Source of the DNA: Bog-756 sp963769765
GTDB taxonomy: Bacteria > Actinomycetota > Acidimicrobiia > Acidimicrobiales > RAAP-2
Direction: 5' to 3'
Assembly: GCA_963769765.1 (NCBI GenBank)
Contig: CAVYNA010000005.1
Coordinates: forward strand, 124,001 to 188,000
Length of the DNA stretch: 64,000 nucleotides
The notes under the pieces were generated by a model that was given only the letters and a program-made list of their open reading frames with translations, was not told the DNA's origin and made no database searches. The position numbers and the translations under genes are program-made. Shown here piece by piece: positions 1 to 8,480 of the stretch (its first letter is position 1; every line of letters begins with the position of its first letter).

Positions 1-82
1 TCATGGCTCCTCCGATCGCCCGGTCCGTCACCGGCGGCAGGATCCTAACGGGGGGCCGACCACCCGCTTCCCCGTCCCGACC

Positions 83-835
83 TCAACGCGACCGTCCCCA
101 TTCGCGGAGGACCTCGCGGTACCTGCGGTCCCACTCGTCGTAGGTCAGGCGCAGCTCGGGGCCCGGCCAGTCGGGCGCAAGCAGCTCGGCGGGAAGCAGT
201 GGGTCCGCCTGGAGGTGGCGGAGGACCGCGGCGGAGAGCTCGAAGCCCTGTGCGAGGTCGGTCGGGCGCTCGGTGGGCTGCTCGCCGAGGCGGCGAACGA
301 GCGCACGCGACCGTGCCGCCCATGCCTCGGGGGCGAAGAGGCGTGCGGCGAGCGCGACCGGATCCCCGACGGGTGCACCCGTGAAACGGGCGAGGGCCGG
401 GTCCTCGTCGGGGTCGGGCCGGAGCGGGAGGTTGCACGGCCGCAACCAGAACCCCTCGCGCTGCTCGGCCAGTCGGGCGAGCGCGAGTCGGCGGCGGCGG
501 GCCGCGCGTTCGTCGGGTGCGCTCCCGGTCGCCGTCACGACCACCATGTCCCACGTGCCGTCCCAGGCGGAGGTCGCCGCGGTCCGACTGGCCGACTGGC
601 GGACCTGGCGGTCGGCCAGGGCGCCGGCGAGCCGGTACCGACCGCCTCCGTCGGTCACCGCCTCCCCCGAGGCGACCATCCGGCTGAGTGCGACCCGGGC
701 CCGGTTCTCGTTGATGCCGAAGAGCCCGACCAGATGGACCAGATGCGCGACCGGCAGCTCGGGTGGATCGGCACCGAGCAGGGCACTCGCGAGCACCGAC
801 CGCGCCGTGAAGGGAGCCTTACCAACTTGTATCAT
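83..835 (-). CDS. PaaX-family transcriptional regulator
   Basis: 250-residue protein. The N-terminal third is a winged-helix region in which LFGINENRARVALSRMVASG matches the DNA-recognition part of PaaX proteins, followed by the middle and C-terminal regions typical of the family (a tryptophan-rich WDGTWDMVVV segment and a YDEWDRRYREVL end). PaaX proteins repress phenylacetate and related aromatic catabolism genes by responding to an acyl-CoA. No paa genes are visible here, so the target is unknown. It is divergent from the desaturase at 862 with only 26 bases between the starts, so the two may share a control region. Family call is firm; the ligand is not known. Confidence 0.85.
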   Translation of the reverse strand: MIQVGKAPFTARSVLASALLGADPPELPVAHLVHLVGLFGINENRARVALSRMVASGEAVTDGGGRYRLAGALADRQVRQSASRTAATSAWDGTWDMVVVTATGSAPDERAARRRRLALARLAEQREGFWLRPCNLPLRPDPDEDPALARFTGAPVGDPVALAARLFAPEAWAARSRALVRRLGEQPTERPTDLAQGFELSAAVLRHLQADPLLPAELLAPDWPGPELRLTYDEWDRRYREVLREWGRSR

Positions 836-861
836 CTGTCTGGCAACTGTAATATGTCCGA

Positions 862-1809
862 ATGGCGCCGACCATGGTGCTCGACGAGTCGACCCGGCCC
901 AAGGTGCTTCCGACCGAGCGCCTGCTCGCCAACGGGATGTGCCGACCGGAGCTCCGGCGCGAGCTCCGGCGGATCGACAACGTCCGCAACGCGGTGACCG
1001 TCCTCACGCTGTGGCTGTGGGTGGCGGTCATCATCGGTGGCGCGGTGTGGATCGGGAACCCGTTGGCCTACCTCGCGGCATTCGCCTTGATGGGTCCGAT
1101 GTACGCGCGCTTCGCCATCGTCATGCACGACGCGGCCCACAAGCTCCTGTTCGACGACAAGCGGCTCAACGACTGGGTCGGCACCTGGCTCGTCGCGTAC
1201 CCGGCCTTCACGCCGATCTCCTTGTACCGGCGCGGTCACTTCGCACACCACAAGGAGGAGTTCGGGGAGAAGGATCCTGACCTCGCCTTCTACGGCGGCT
1301 ACCCCTGCGACAGGCGCGCCCTGCGCCGAAGGCTGGTCCGGGACGCGGTGGGCATCTCGGGATGGAAGAACTTCACGCCGCTCGTGAGGGGGCTGCGACT
1401 GTCGGCCTATCGCCGGGTGTCGGCATCGATCATCGGCGTCCAGCTCGCGCTCTGGGCGGCGCTGTGGGCGGCGACCGGTCGCTGGTGGATCTACCCGCTG
1501 CTGTGGTGGCTGCCGTGGATGACCCAGTGGCGTGTGCTCAACCGGCTCCGGTCGATCGCCGAGCACGGCGGGCTCGAGGCGAGCGATGACCGCCGGGTGC
1601 CTTCCCACTCGGTGGAGCAGCACTGGATCGCGCGATTCTGGTTCGTGCCCTACCACGCGGGGCTGCACCTCGCGCACCACGTGGACGCCGGCATTCCCTG
1701 GCGGAACCTCCCGCGATTCCACGCAGAGCTGGTCCGGGCCGGCTACCTCACCGAGGACGCCACCTATCCGACCTACCGCGCGCTCTGGAGGGCTCTCTCC
1801 TCGGCCTGA
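862..1809 (+). CDS. Fatty acid desaturase family protein
   Basis: 315-residue integral membrane di-iron enzyme. The three histidine boxes are present: HDAAH at residues 89-93, HFAHH at 126-130 and HLAHH at 269-273. Hydrophobic segments lie near residues 53-95 and 190-220, as in membrane desaturases and hydroxylases that act on acyl lipids. The gene starts 26 bases from the divergent PaaX-type regulator and ends 20 bases before the convergent pgi gene. The family cannot be narrowed to a substrate or double-bond position from sequence alone; a lipid or carotenoid hydroxylase is an alternative. Confidence 0.85.
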   Translation: MAPTMVLDESTRPKVLPTERLLANGMCRPELRRELRRIDNVRNAVTVLTLWLWVAVIIGGAVWIGNPLAYLAAFALMGPMYARFAIVMHDAAHKLLFDDKRLNDWVGTWLVAYPAFTPISLYRRGHFAHHKEEFGEKDPDLAFYGGYPCDRRALRRRLVRDAVGISGWKNFTPLVRGLRLSAYRRVSASIIGVQLALWAALWAATGRWWIYPLLWWLPWMTQWRVLNRLRSIAEHGGLEASDDRRVPSHSVEQHWIARFWFVPYHAGLHLAHHVDAGIPWRNLPRFHAELVRAGYLTEDATYPTYRALWRALSSA

Positions 1810-1829
1810 CAGGCCCGCATGACGGCCGG

Positions 1830-3488
1830 TCAACTCCGGGCACGGAGCGTGCGGTAGCGCTCGACGAGCGACGCCGTCGAGCTGTCCTGCCCGGTCAGGT
1901 CCGGGTTCCCCCCATCGGCGAGGAGCGGCGCGAGCTGCACCGCCATCGTCTTGCCGAGCTCGACCCCCCACTGGTCGAACGAGTCGATGCCCCAGACCAC
2001 CCCCTCGGTGAAGACGGTGTGCTCGTAGAGCGCGATGAGCTGGCCGAGAACCGAAGGGCTGAGGCGCGGCGCAAGGATCGTCGAGCTCGGGTGGTTGCCC
2101 GGCATGACCTTGTGGGCGACCAATTCGGCCGGCGTCCCGTCGGCCGCCACCTCGTCCGCCGTCCGTCCGAAGGCGAGGACCTTGGACTGTGCGAAGCAGT
2201 TGGACATGAGCAAGCCCTGTTGCTCGCCGAGCTCGCGGGTCGACTCGGCGAAGCCGATGAAGTCGCAGGGGATGAGCCGGGTCCCCTGATGGATCAGCTG
2301 GTAGAAGGCGTGCTGCCCGTTGGTGCCCGGCTCACCCCAGAAGATCTCGCCGGTCGCCGCGGAGACCGGGGTGCCGTCGCGCCGGACCGACTTGCCGTTC
2401 GACTCCATGGTCAGCTGCTGGAGGTAGGCCGGAAAGCGCGCCAGCCGCTGGCTGTAGGGGAGCACCGCGTGGGTCTCCGCCCCGAAGAAGTCGACGTACC
2501 AGACGTTGAGCATGCCCTGGACGACCGGCAGGTTCTCCTCGAGGGGCGCCGTGGCGAAGTGCCGGTCGATCGTGTGCATGCCGGCGAGGAGCTGGGCGAA
2601 CCGCTCGGGGCCGATGGCCACCATCAGCGAGAACCCGATCGCCGAATCGACGGAGTAGCGACCGCCGACCCAGTCCCAGAAACCGAACATGTTGGCAGGA
2701 TCGATACCGAACTCGGTCACGCCGTCACGATTCGTCGACACCGCGACGAAGTGTCGGGCGACGGCCTCCTCGCCGCAACCGAGCCCGCCGAGGAGCCACT
2801 GACGTGCGGCCCGTGCGTTGGTGAGCGTCTCGAGTGTCGTGAACGTCTTCGAGCTCACGACGAAGAGCGTCGTCGAAGGATCGAGGTCCGCGAGCTTCGA
2901 TGCGAGGTCGACCGGGTCGATGTTGGAGACGAACCGGCACTCGATCCGATCGAGCACGTCGTCGCGGAGCGCCTCGTAGGCCATGGCCGGACCCAGATCG
3001 GAGCCGCCGATGCCGATGTTGACGACCGTACTGATCGGGTGGCCGGTCTGGCCGGTCCACTCGCCCGAACGGATGCGCGTCGCAACGGCACCCATCGAGT
3101 CGAGCACCTCGTGCACCTCGGCCACCACGTCGTGGCCGTCGACGAGGAGCTGCGAGTTCCGCGGCAGGCGAAGTGCGGTGTGGAGGACCGCCCGGTCCTC
3201 GGTCGTGTTGACGTGGGCGCCCGCGAGCATTTCGTCACGACGCGCTTCGAGGCCCGCCGCGCGGGCGACCGCGAACAGGGCGGCCATCGTCGCGCGGGTG
3301 ACGCGGTGCTTCGAGTAGTCGAGGAAGAGGTCCCCCGCCATCACTGTCATCTCGCGTCCGCGTGCGGGGTCCTCTGCGAACAGCGCTCGAAGATTGCGGT
3401 CGCGGAGCGAGGCGAACTGCTCGCCGAGCGCCTCCCACGAGGCGCTCGTCGTGACATCGGTCACCGCACCCGTCACCTCTGGCGTCAC
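1830..3488 (-). CDS. pgi: Glucose-6-phosphate isomerase
   Basis: 552 residues, the normal length for the long bacterial form. It interconverts glucose 6-phosphate and fructose 6-phosphate in the cytoplasm. Visible signatures are the phosphate-binding stretch NIGIGGSDLGPAMAYEAL, the family motif DWVGGRYSVDSAIGFS, and the C-terminal motif GIDSFDQWGVELGK containing the catalytic lysine. The GTG or ATG region at 3488 gives a normal N-terminus. The gene stands alone, convergent with the desaturase and divergent from the response regulator at 3875 across a region of nearly 390 bases. Confidence 0.97.
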   Translation of the reverse strand: MTPEVTGAVTDVTTSASWEALGEQFASLRDRNLRALFAEDPARGREMTVMAGDLFLDYSKHRVTRATMAALFAVARAAGLEARRDEMLAGAHVNTTEDRAVLHTALRLPRNSQLLVDGHDVVAEVHEVLDSMGAVATRIRSGEWTGQTGHPISTVVNIGIGGSDLGPAMAYEALRDDVLDRIECRFVSNIDPVDLASKLADLDPSTTLFVVSSKTFTTLETLTNARAARQWLLGGLGCGEEAVARHFVAVSTNRDGVTEFGIDPANMFGFWDWVGGRYSVDSAIGFSLMVAIGPERFAQLLAGMHTIDRHFATAPLEENLPVVQGMLNVWYVDFFGAETHAVLPYSQRLARFPAYLQQLTMESNGKSVRRDGTPVSAATGEIFWGEPGTNGQHAFYQLIHQGTRLIPCDFIGFAESTRELGEQQGLLMSNCFAQSKVLAFGRTADEVAADGTPAELVAHKVMPGNHPSSTILAPRLSPSVLGQLIALYEHTVFTEGVVWGIDSFDQWGVELGKTMAVQLAPLLADGGNPDLTGQDSSTASLVERYRTLRARS

Positions 3489-3874
3489 CGGCTCTCTCCG
3501 CTCTGCTCGAGGATCGTCCTGTTGAGCGTACCGAGCCGGCGCTCGACCGCCACCGATGAGTGGGGTGAGGAGGAGATTACGCAGTGATTACCTTCCAGTG
3601 ACGAGACGATTGCGCCGCGTTCACCTGTCCTTCTTATGGTGATGGTGATGGCAGCGAACCGGCCCACACCCTGCATCCGGTCCCGGGCAGGCAGCTCGGA
3701 TGCACGGTGTGCCGGCTCGCTCCGTCCGGGGCACTGGCCCCCTCTGCCTCTCACGGCAGCGACGGCCCATCCGGACCATCCGGAGCGGCGATGCAACCGT
3801 GACGCCGTGCCGCGCACGTGCACGAGGAACGCACGACCGACGGACGGCGCATGGTTCCGGAGCGTCACGGAACG
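3489..3874. other. Intergenic region between pgi and the first response regulator
   Basis: 386 bases between divergent genes that must hold both promoters. One copy of the heptamer GTTCACC lies at 3619-3625, the same core that recurs in the Pho-box-like arrays before the second regulator and pstS, but the 11-base period is not convincing here. No gene is supported. Confidence 0.5.
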
Positions 3875-4624
3875 ATGACGACCCTGACGTTCCGCGAAGT
3901 CGAAGATCGGGCGCTCCCCCCTGAGGGACACCCGACCATCCTGATCATCGACGACGATCCTTCGTCGCGCGACGCGCTCGCGGCGACCCTGTCGGTCGAG
4001 GGATTCGACGTGGTCACTGCGGTCGGAGGTGACGACGGGCTCGCGAGGCTCGCCTCGGTGTGCCCGTCGCTCATCCTGCTCGACATGGAGCTCGCAGACG
4101 GACAGGGACTGAGCATCTTCGGGCACATCACCGAGCGCTCACCCGGGGTGCCGGTCATCATGGTCACCTCCCGGGACGACGAGCTCGACGCCGTGCTCTC
4201 CCTCGAGGCCGGCGCCGCCGACCACATCACGAAGCCGCCGCGCCCGCGTGAGCTGACGGCCCGCATCCGCGCGGTCCTGCGGCGGGTCGGGGACTCCCAA
4301 CGCGGGGGCGAGCCCCAGACGGTGGGCACCTACTCGTTCGGACCGGTCTCGGTCGACGTCTCCCAACGCGAAGCGCTCGTGGACGGCCGATCGGTCGAGC
4401 TCTCGCGCAAGGAGTTCGACCTCCTCGCCCTCCTGGTGTCCGAGGCCGGTCACGTGGTCTCCCGCAAGCAGTGCATGGAGCGCATCTGGCGTGACCGCAA
4501 GATGGGCGATTCGAGGACCCTCGACACCCACGTGAAGCGACTCCGCAAGAAGATCGAGACCACCCCCGCCGATCCCCAGCACATCGTGACGGTGCGCGGA
4601 ATCGGGTACCGCTTCAAGCCGTAA
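3875..4624 (+). CDS. OmpR-family response regulator, orphan
   Basis: 249 residues from the ATG at 3875; in-frame ATGs at 3818 and 3851 would add a low-complexity extension and I judge them less likely. The receiver domain has the acidic DDD pocket near residue 26, phosphoacceptor Asp70 in LLDMEL, and the conserved Lys in TKPPRP, where the usual Phe after KP is Pro. The C-terminal winged helix contains LSRKEFDLLALLV and ends VRGIGYRFKP. No histidine kinase is adjacent. The last codons and stop lie in one arm of a 25-base inverted repeat (4611-4635 with 4683-4707). Confidence 0.9.
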   Translation: MTTLTFREVEDRALPPEGHPTILIIDDDPSSRDALAATLSVEGFDVVTAVGGDDGLARLASVCPSLILLDMELADGQGLSIFGHITERSPGVPVIMVTSRDDELDAVLSLEAGAADHITKPPRPRELTARIRAVLRRVGDSQRGGEPQTVGTYSFGPVSVDVSQREALVDGRSVELSRKEFDLLALLVSEAGHVVSRKQCMERIWRDRKMGDSRTLDTHVKRLRKKIETTPADPQHIVTVRGIGYRFKP

Positions 4625-4707
4625 GAGTCCGCCCGGCGCCGCCATCGCCCGTGCCCTCCCCCACTGGTCGACGATTGGTGTACGGGCGGACCCTTACGGC
4701 TTGAAGC
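4611..4707. repeat. 25-base inverted repeat spanning the response-regulator stop codon
   Basis: Positions 4611-4635 are the reverse complement of 4683-4707 with 24 of 25 matches. The left arm includes the final codons and TAA of the upstream regulator. The 47-base loop carries no gene. RNA from either strand could form a very long hairpin, so termination or protection of the 3' end is possible; a small inverted duplication is another origin. A second GC-rich hairpin (4713-4718 with 4725-4730) follows directly. Confidence 0.8.
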
Positions 4708-4849
4708 AACGACCCCGGTCCTGGCCGGGGGGTTGGCAACCTCCTCCATCGCGTAGAGTGCGATCGGCGACGGAGCTCGTCCGAGCCACCGCATCCGGCC
4801 TCTGGCTCCTCCCGGAAGGACGACGGACGCGATCTCGGAAGGAGAGGGT

Positions 4850-5386
4850 GTGCGGCGCCTCGAACCAACGACGTCCCGTTCGTACGGGCGATGGCTGCGT
4901 GCAGCCGCAATCGGGGTGGGCGGCGCCATCGGCACGTTGGCGCGCTACGGCATCGAGCGGGGGATCCCGACGGCGGGGTTCGCCATGCCCTGGTCGACGC
5001 TCGCGGTCAATGTCGCGGGCTCGTTGCTGCTCGGCGTGGTGTTGACCCTGGTGGTCGAGCGGTGGTCGCCGACAACGTACGTGCGCCCCTTCGCGGCCAT
5101 CGGCGTCTGTGGCGGGTTCACCACCTTTTCGACACTGGCCGTCGAGGTCGCCCAACGCGGCCAACACGGTCGGGCGGTACTCGCCGCGGTCTACCTCGTC
5201 GTCTCGGTGGTGGCCGGCATGGCGGCCGCCGCACTCGGTATCGCTGCGGCACGGGGCCGCATCCGCCTCCTCCCTGCCGACCGGGTGATCCCCGATCCTG
5301 ACGACCTCGGGCTCCTCCACGACTGGCCGTCGGTGACCGCAGAAGGCGTCGATCGCGGACACGACGGGGAAGTGGAGCCCCGGTGA
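4850..5386 (+). CDS. crcB: Fluoride ion channel CrcB/FluC, first of pair
   Basis: 178 residues from a GTG with GGAAGGAGAG just upstream. Four hydrophobic segments and the family core are visible: GGAIGTLARYGIER near the start, the NVAGSLLLG motif with the conserved Asn, and GGFTTFSTLAVE with the Phe/Ser/Thr residues lining the fluoride pore. It is longer than usual (about 125) because of a roughly 45-residue hydrophilic C-terminal tail. It overlaps the second crcB by four bases, so the products probably assemble together as a heteromeric dimer. It exports fluoride across the cytoplasmic membrane. Confidence 0.93.
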   Translation: MRRLEPTTSRSYGRWLRAAAIGVGGAIGTLARYGIERGIPTAGFAMPWSTLAVNVAGSLLLGVVLTLVVERWSPTTYVRPFAAIGVCGGFTTFSTLAVEVAQRGQHGRAVLAAVYLVVSVVAGMAAAALGIAAARGRIRLLPADRVIPDPDDLGLLHDWPSVTAEGVDRGHDGEVEPR

Positions 5387-5751
5387 CCCTGCTCGGCGTC
5401 GCACTCGCCGGAGCCGTCGGCTCGATCCTGCGGTATCTCGTCGACCACGCCGTCCAGAGGCGGGCGGGATCGGACCTCCCCCTCGGGACCCTCGTCGTGA
5501 ACCTGAGCGGCTCGTTCGCCCTCGGCGTACTCGTGGGCGCGGCCGGGCACCTCGGGCTCGGCACCGCCTGGGTGGCCGTCCTCGGGACAGGCCTCATCGG
5601 TGCCTACACCACGTTCTCCACCTTCACCTTCGACACCGTCCGCCTCCTCGAGAACGGGGAGTGGGCATCCGTGCTGACAAATCTCGGGGTCAGCCTCGTC
5701 GCTGGCGTCGCCGTCGCCGGCCTCGGCCTCGGCCTCGGCGGGCTGCTCTGA
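5383..5751 (+). CDS. crcB: Fluoride ion channel CrcB/FluC, second of pair
   Basis: 122 residues, the standard size. It starts with the GTG of a GTGA overlap with the first crcB, which implies translational coupling. Key motifs are GAVGSILRYLVD, VVNLSGSFALGVL with the pore Asn, and GAYTTFSTFTFDTV. Tandem crcB genes are common in Gram-positive bacteria, where the two chains have opposite membrane orientation and form one channel pair. I did not find a convincing fluoride riboswitch in front of the operon. Confidence 0.93.
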   Translation: MTLLGVALAGAVGSILRYLVDHAVQRRAGSDLPLGTLVVNLSGSFALGVLVGAAGHLGLGTAWVAVLGTGLIGAYTTFSTFTFDTVRLLENGEWASVLTNLGVSLVAGVAVAGLGLGLGGLL

Positions 5752-5800
5752 CTCACGGCCACTGGCGGTCGCCCCACCATGTCCTCCCGCGGCGCACAAT

Positions 5801-5855
5801 GTTCACAGAACGATCACTCCGCGGTCGCCCTTCCGTTCTCTGGCGTTCACCTCCC
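5801..5855 (+). promoter_or_regulatory. Pho-box-like array before the second response regulator
   Basis: Five consecutive 11-base units begin at 5801, 5812, 5823, 5834 and 5845 with heptamers GTTCACA, GATCACT, GGTCGCC, CGTTCTC and GTTCACC. An 11-base period with a GTTCACC core is the layout of PhoP operators described in Streptomyces. The array ends 35 bases before the start of the regulator gene, so autoregulation is likely. The assignment is by pattern only. Confidence 0.6.
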
Positions 5856-5890
5856 TCCCCTACCGTCCCTGCGGGAGGTCGCCGACAGCC

Positions 5891-6730
5891 ATGGCCGCCG
5901 TGGACGAGAGCATCAGGGTGCTGGTGATCGAGGACGAGGAGTCCTACCGCCAAGCGCTCGCCTCGGGTCTGCGTCGAGAGGGCTTCGAGGTGACCATTGC
6001 CAACGACGGCGCCGAGGGACTGCGCCTCTTCAGTGCGCGCCCCTTCGACATCGTGCTGCTCGACATGCTGCTGCCCGGGATGCACGGCATCGAGGTCTGT
6101 CGGAGGATGCGGGCGATGGCCGCCGTCCCCATCGTGATGGTGAGTGCGGTCGACACCGAGCTCGACGTGGTGCTCGGCCTCGAGCTCGGCGCCGCCGACT
6201 ACGTGACGAAGCCCTTCCATCTCCGCGAGCTCGTCGCCCGCATGCAGGCGATCCTCCGGCGCGTCTCGCCGCCGATGGACCCACTCGGCTCCATCGGCGG
6301 GTTGTCGGTGGTCTTCGGCTCCGACTTCACCGTCGAGGAACAGCGGTCACCCTTCTCGTTCGGACTGGTGCACGTGGACTTCGTCCGCCGCGAGGTGACG
6401 GTCGACGGACGCCAGACCCATCTCTCACGACGCGAGTTCGATCTGCTGTCGGTGCTGCTCACCCCGGCGCGCCGCGTGCGCACGCGAGACGAGCTCATCG
6501 ACCTCCTGTGGCCCGACCGCTACCTCTCCGACAGCCGCACGCTCGACACCCACGTGCACCGGCTCCGGGCGAAGCTCGAGCCCGACCCATCCGAACCGCG
6601 CTTCATCGTCACCGTGCGGGGCGTCGGCTTCCGCATCGATCCCGACGGCACCCGTCCGGCACCTTCGCCGTCGTCGGGCCTGTCGTCTGCGTTGACCGGC
6701 ACGGACGGCAACGGCCCGTTCAGCGTCTGA
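5891..6730 (+). CDS. OmpR-family response regulator, probable phosphate regulator
   Basis: 279 residues. The receiver domain has the acidic pair in VIEDEES, phosphoacceptor Asp58 in LLDMLLPG, and the conserved Lys in TKPFHLREL. A linker of about 30 residues (near 130-160) is longer than in the first regulator. The winged helix includes LSRREFDLLSVLL and ends VRGVGFRIDP, followed by a Ser/Pro-rich tail. The gene converges on pstB with two bases between the stop codons. Its own promoter and the pstS promoter carry similar 11-base repeats. PhoB/PhoP-like control of phosphate uptake is therefore inferred; no kinase or phoU is nearby. Confidence 0.88.
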   Translation: MAAVDESIRVLVIEDEESYRQALASGLRREGFEVTIANDGAEGLRLFSARPFDIVLLDMLLPGMHGIEVCRRMRAMAAVPIVMVSAVDTELDVVLGLELGAADYVTKPFHLRELVARMQAILRRVSPPMDPLGSIGGLSVVFGSDFTVEEQRSPFSFGLVHVDFVRREVTVDGRQTHLSRREFDLLSVLLTPARRVRTRDELIDLLWPDRYLSDSRTLDTHVHRLRAKLEPDPSEPRFIVTVRGVGFRIDPDGTRPAPSPSSGLSSALTGTDGNGPFSV

Positions 6731-6732
6731 CG

Positions 6733-7569
6733 TCAGCCGAACCGGCCGTTCACGTAGTCGAGGGTCCGGGGATCGGATGGCTCGCTGAAGAGCGTGGGCG
6801 TCTCGCCGAACTCGATGAGCTCGCCGGCCTTGTCCTCGGCCATCAGAAGGAATGCGCACCGGTCCGAGACCCGCATCGCCTGTTGCATGTTGTGGGTCAC
6901 GATGACGATGGTGACCCGGCTCTTGAGCTCGCCGACCAGCTCCTCGATGCGGCGGGTCGCCACCGGGTCGAGCGCGGAAGTCGGCTCGTCCATGAGGAGG
7001 ACCTCGGGTTCGACCGCGAGCGCCCGCGCGATGCAGAGGCGCTGTTGCTCGCCGCCCGACAGCGTGCTCGCACGCGCTTTCATGCGGTCGCGCACGCTGT
7101 CCCAGAGCGAGGCTGCCTCGAGCGCAGACTCCGCCGCCTCGTCGAGCAGGTCCTTCTTCCGGACCCCGTTGAAGCGGAGCCCGGCCACCGCGTTCTCATA
7201 GATGCTCATGGTCGGGAACGGGTTCGGGCGCTGGAAGACCATCCCGACCCTCGACCGCAACAGTGTCGGATCGGTGGTGGGCGCGTAGACATCGGTGTCG
7301 CCGAGCATGATCGTCCCGTTGACGGACGCCAAACGCTCCGTATCGTGCATCCTGTTGAGCGCACGCAGCAACGTCGTCTTGCCCGAACCCGACGGCCCGA
7401 TCAGCGCGGTCGCCATTCCCCGGCAGACGTCGAACGTCACGTTGCGCACTGCCGGCTTGCCGCCGAAGGCGACGGTCACCTCGTGCAGGCGCATCACCGC
7501 GTCGTCCGACGGCAACGCTCGCTCCTCGACGCTGCGTCGCTCCCCTTCGCCGATCACCGGATCGATCAC
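6733..7569 (-). CDS. pstB: Phosphate ABC transporter ATP-binding protein PstB
   Basis: 278 residues from the GTG at 7569, which overlaps the pstA stop as GTGA; an internal ATG about 27 codons later is an alternative. It shows Walker A GPSGSGKTT, the Q-loop in MVFQRPNPFPTMS (typical of PstB), signature LSGGEQQR, Walker B VLLMDEPTSALD and the switch His in IVTHNMQQA. It powers uptake of inorganic phosphate by the PstCA channel. It is the last gene of pstSCAB; phoU, which often follows, is missing here. Confidence 0.96.
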   Translation of the reverse strand: MIDPVIGEGERRSVEERALPSDDAVMRLHEVTVAFGGKPAVRNVTFDVCRGMATALIGPSGSGKTTLLRALNRMHDTERLASVNGTIMLGDTDVYAPTTDPTLLRSRVGMVFQRPNPFPTMSIYENAVAGLRFNGVRKKDLLDEAAESALEAASLWDSVRDRMKARASTLSGGEQQRLCIARALAVEPEVLLMDEPTSALDPVATRRIEELVGELKSRVTIVIVTHNMQQAMRVSDRCAFLLMAEDKAGELIEFGETPTLFSEPSDPRTLDYVNGRFG

Positions 7570-8480
7570 TGCCGGTCCCTCCGGAGCACCACCGAGAGCA
7601 CCCGGCTCCCGATGCTGAGCACGAGGACCACGACGACCAGCAGGAGGGCGGCACCCCAGGCGACCTGCACGAGATCCGGGTAGGGCTGGCTGCTGTTCGT
7701 ATAGATGAGCACCGGCAGGGCGTTCATCGGCTTCGTCGGGTTCCACTGCAGGTACTGGTTGCCGAAGATCGTGAGCAGCAGCGGGGCGGTCTCGCCGAGT
7801 CCCCTCGCGATCGCGAGGAGCGCGCCGGTGATGATGCCGGGCATCGCAGTCGGCACGACCACTCGTCGCGCGATGGCCGCACGGCGTGCTCCGAGCGCGA
7901 GCGCCGCCTCGTTCAGTTGGTGGGGCACCCCGCGCAACGCGGTCTCGCCCGCCCGAATGATGATCGGCAGCATGATGAATCCGATCGCGAACGCACCGGC
8001 CAACGCGCTGTAATGGCCCGTCGTCTTCACGATCGCGATGTAGCCGAAGATGCCGATGGTGATCGACGGCATTCCCGTCATCACGTCCGCCGTGAACCGG
8101 ACGCCGTCGGCGATCCGCCCGTCGGACTCGGCGAGGAACAGCCCACCGAGGAGTCCGACGGGAACGGTGACCGCCGTGGCGATGATCCCGATCTCGACCG
8201 TCCCGACGATGGCGTTCCACACACCGCCACCCGGGATCCCCTCGGGTGTCGTCGAGTGGGTGAAGAAGTCGGCGCTCCAGGCGGGCAGTCCCTTGATGAC
8301 GACGTAGGCGAGGATCGCCACCAGGGGCACGACCGCGAGGGAGAGCGCGAGCCAGCACACGCCGACGGCCAGCCGCGAGGTGAGCATCCGCCGCCTCAGC
8401 GAGGACGCCGCGATCTCGCGGATGCGCTCTCGTCGGGCGAGGATCGAGTCGACGCCCGCGTCGGTGAGGAGTGCGCTCAC
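7566..8480 (-). CDS. pstA: Phosphate ABC transporter permease PstA
   Basis: 304 residues from a GTG that overlaps the pstC stop by four bases. Six transmembrane segments are apparent, starting with LAVGVCWLALSLAVVPLVAI. The permease EAA-type loop is the segment EAALALGARRAAIARRVVVP, which docks on PstB, followed by GIITGALLAIARGLGETAPLL, a signature of PstA/PstC. It forms the membrane channel with PstC. The shared GTGA junctions on both sides show a tightly coupled operon. Confidence 0.95.
   Translation of the reverse strand: MSALLTDAGVDSILARRERIREIAASSLRRRMLTSRLAVGVCWLALSLAVVPLVAILAYVVIKGLPAWSADFFTHSTTPEGIPGGGVWNAIVGTVEIGIIATAVTVPVGLLGGLFLAESDGRIADGVRFTADVMTGMPSITIGIFGYIAIVKTTGHYSALAGAFAIGFIMLPIIIRAGETALRGVPHQLNEAALALGARRAAIARRVVVPTAMPGIITGALLAIARGLGETAPLLLTIFGNQYLQWNPTKPMNALPVLIYTNSSQPYPDLVQVAWGAALLLVVVVLVLSIGSRVLSVVLRRDRQ

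Noticed and set aside
2019..3587. 522-codon plus-strand frame antisense to pgi
   Set aside because: Shadow of pgi; no start context and no recognisable domain.
4740..4850. Possible fluoride riboswitch before crcB
   Set aside because: A GGCGACGG-like stretch is present, but the pseudoknot pairing and the conserved CUGAUG-like segment cannot be matched.
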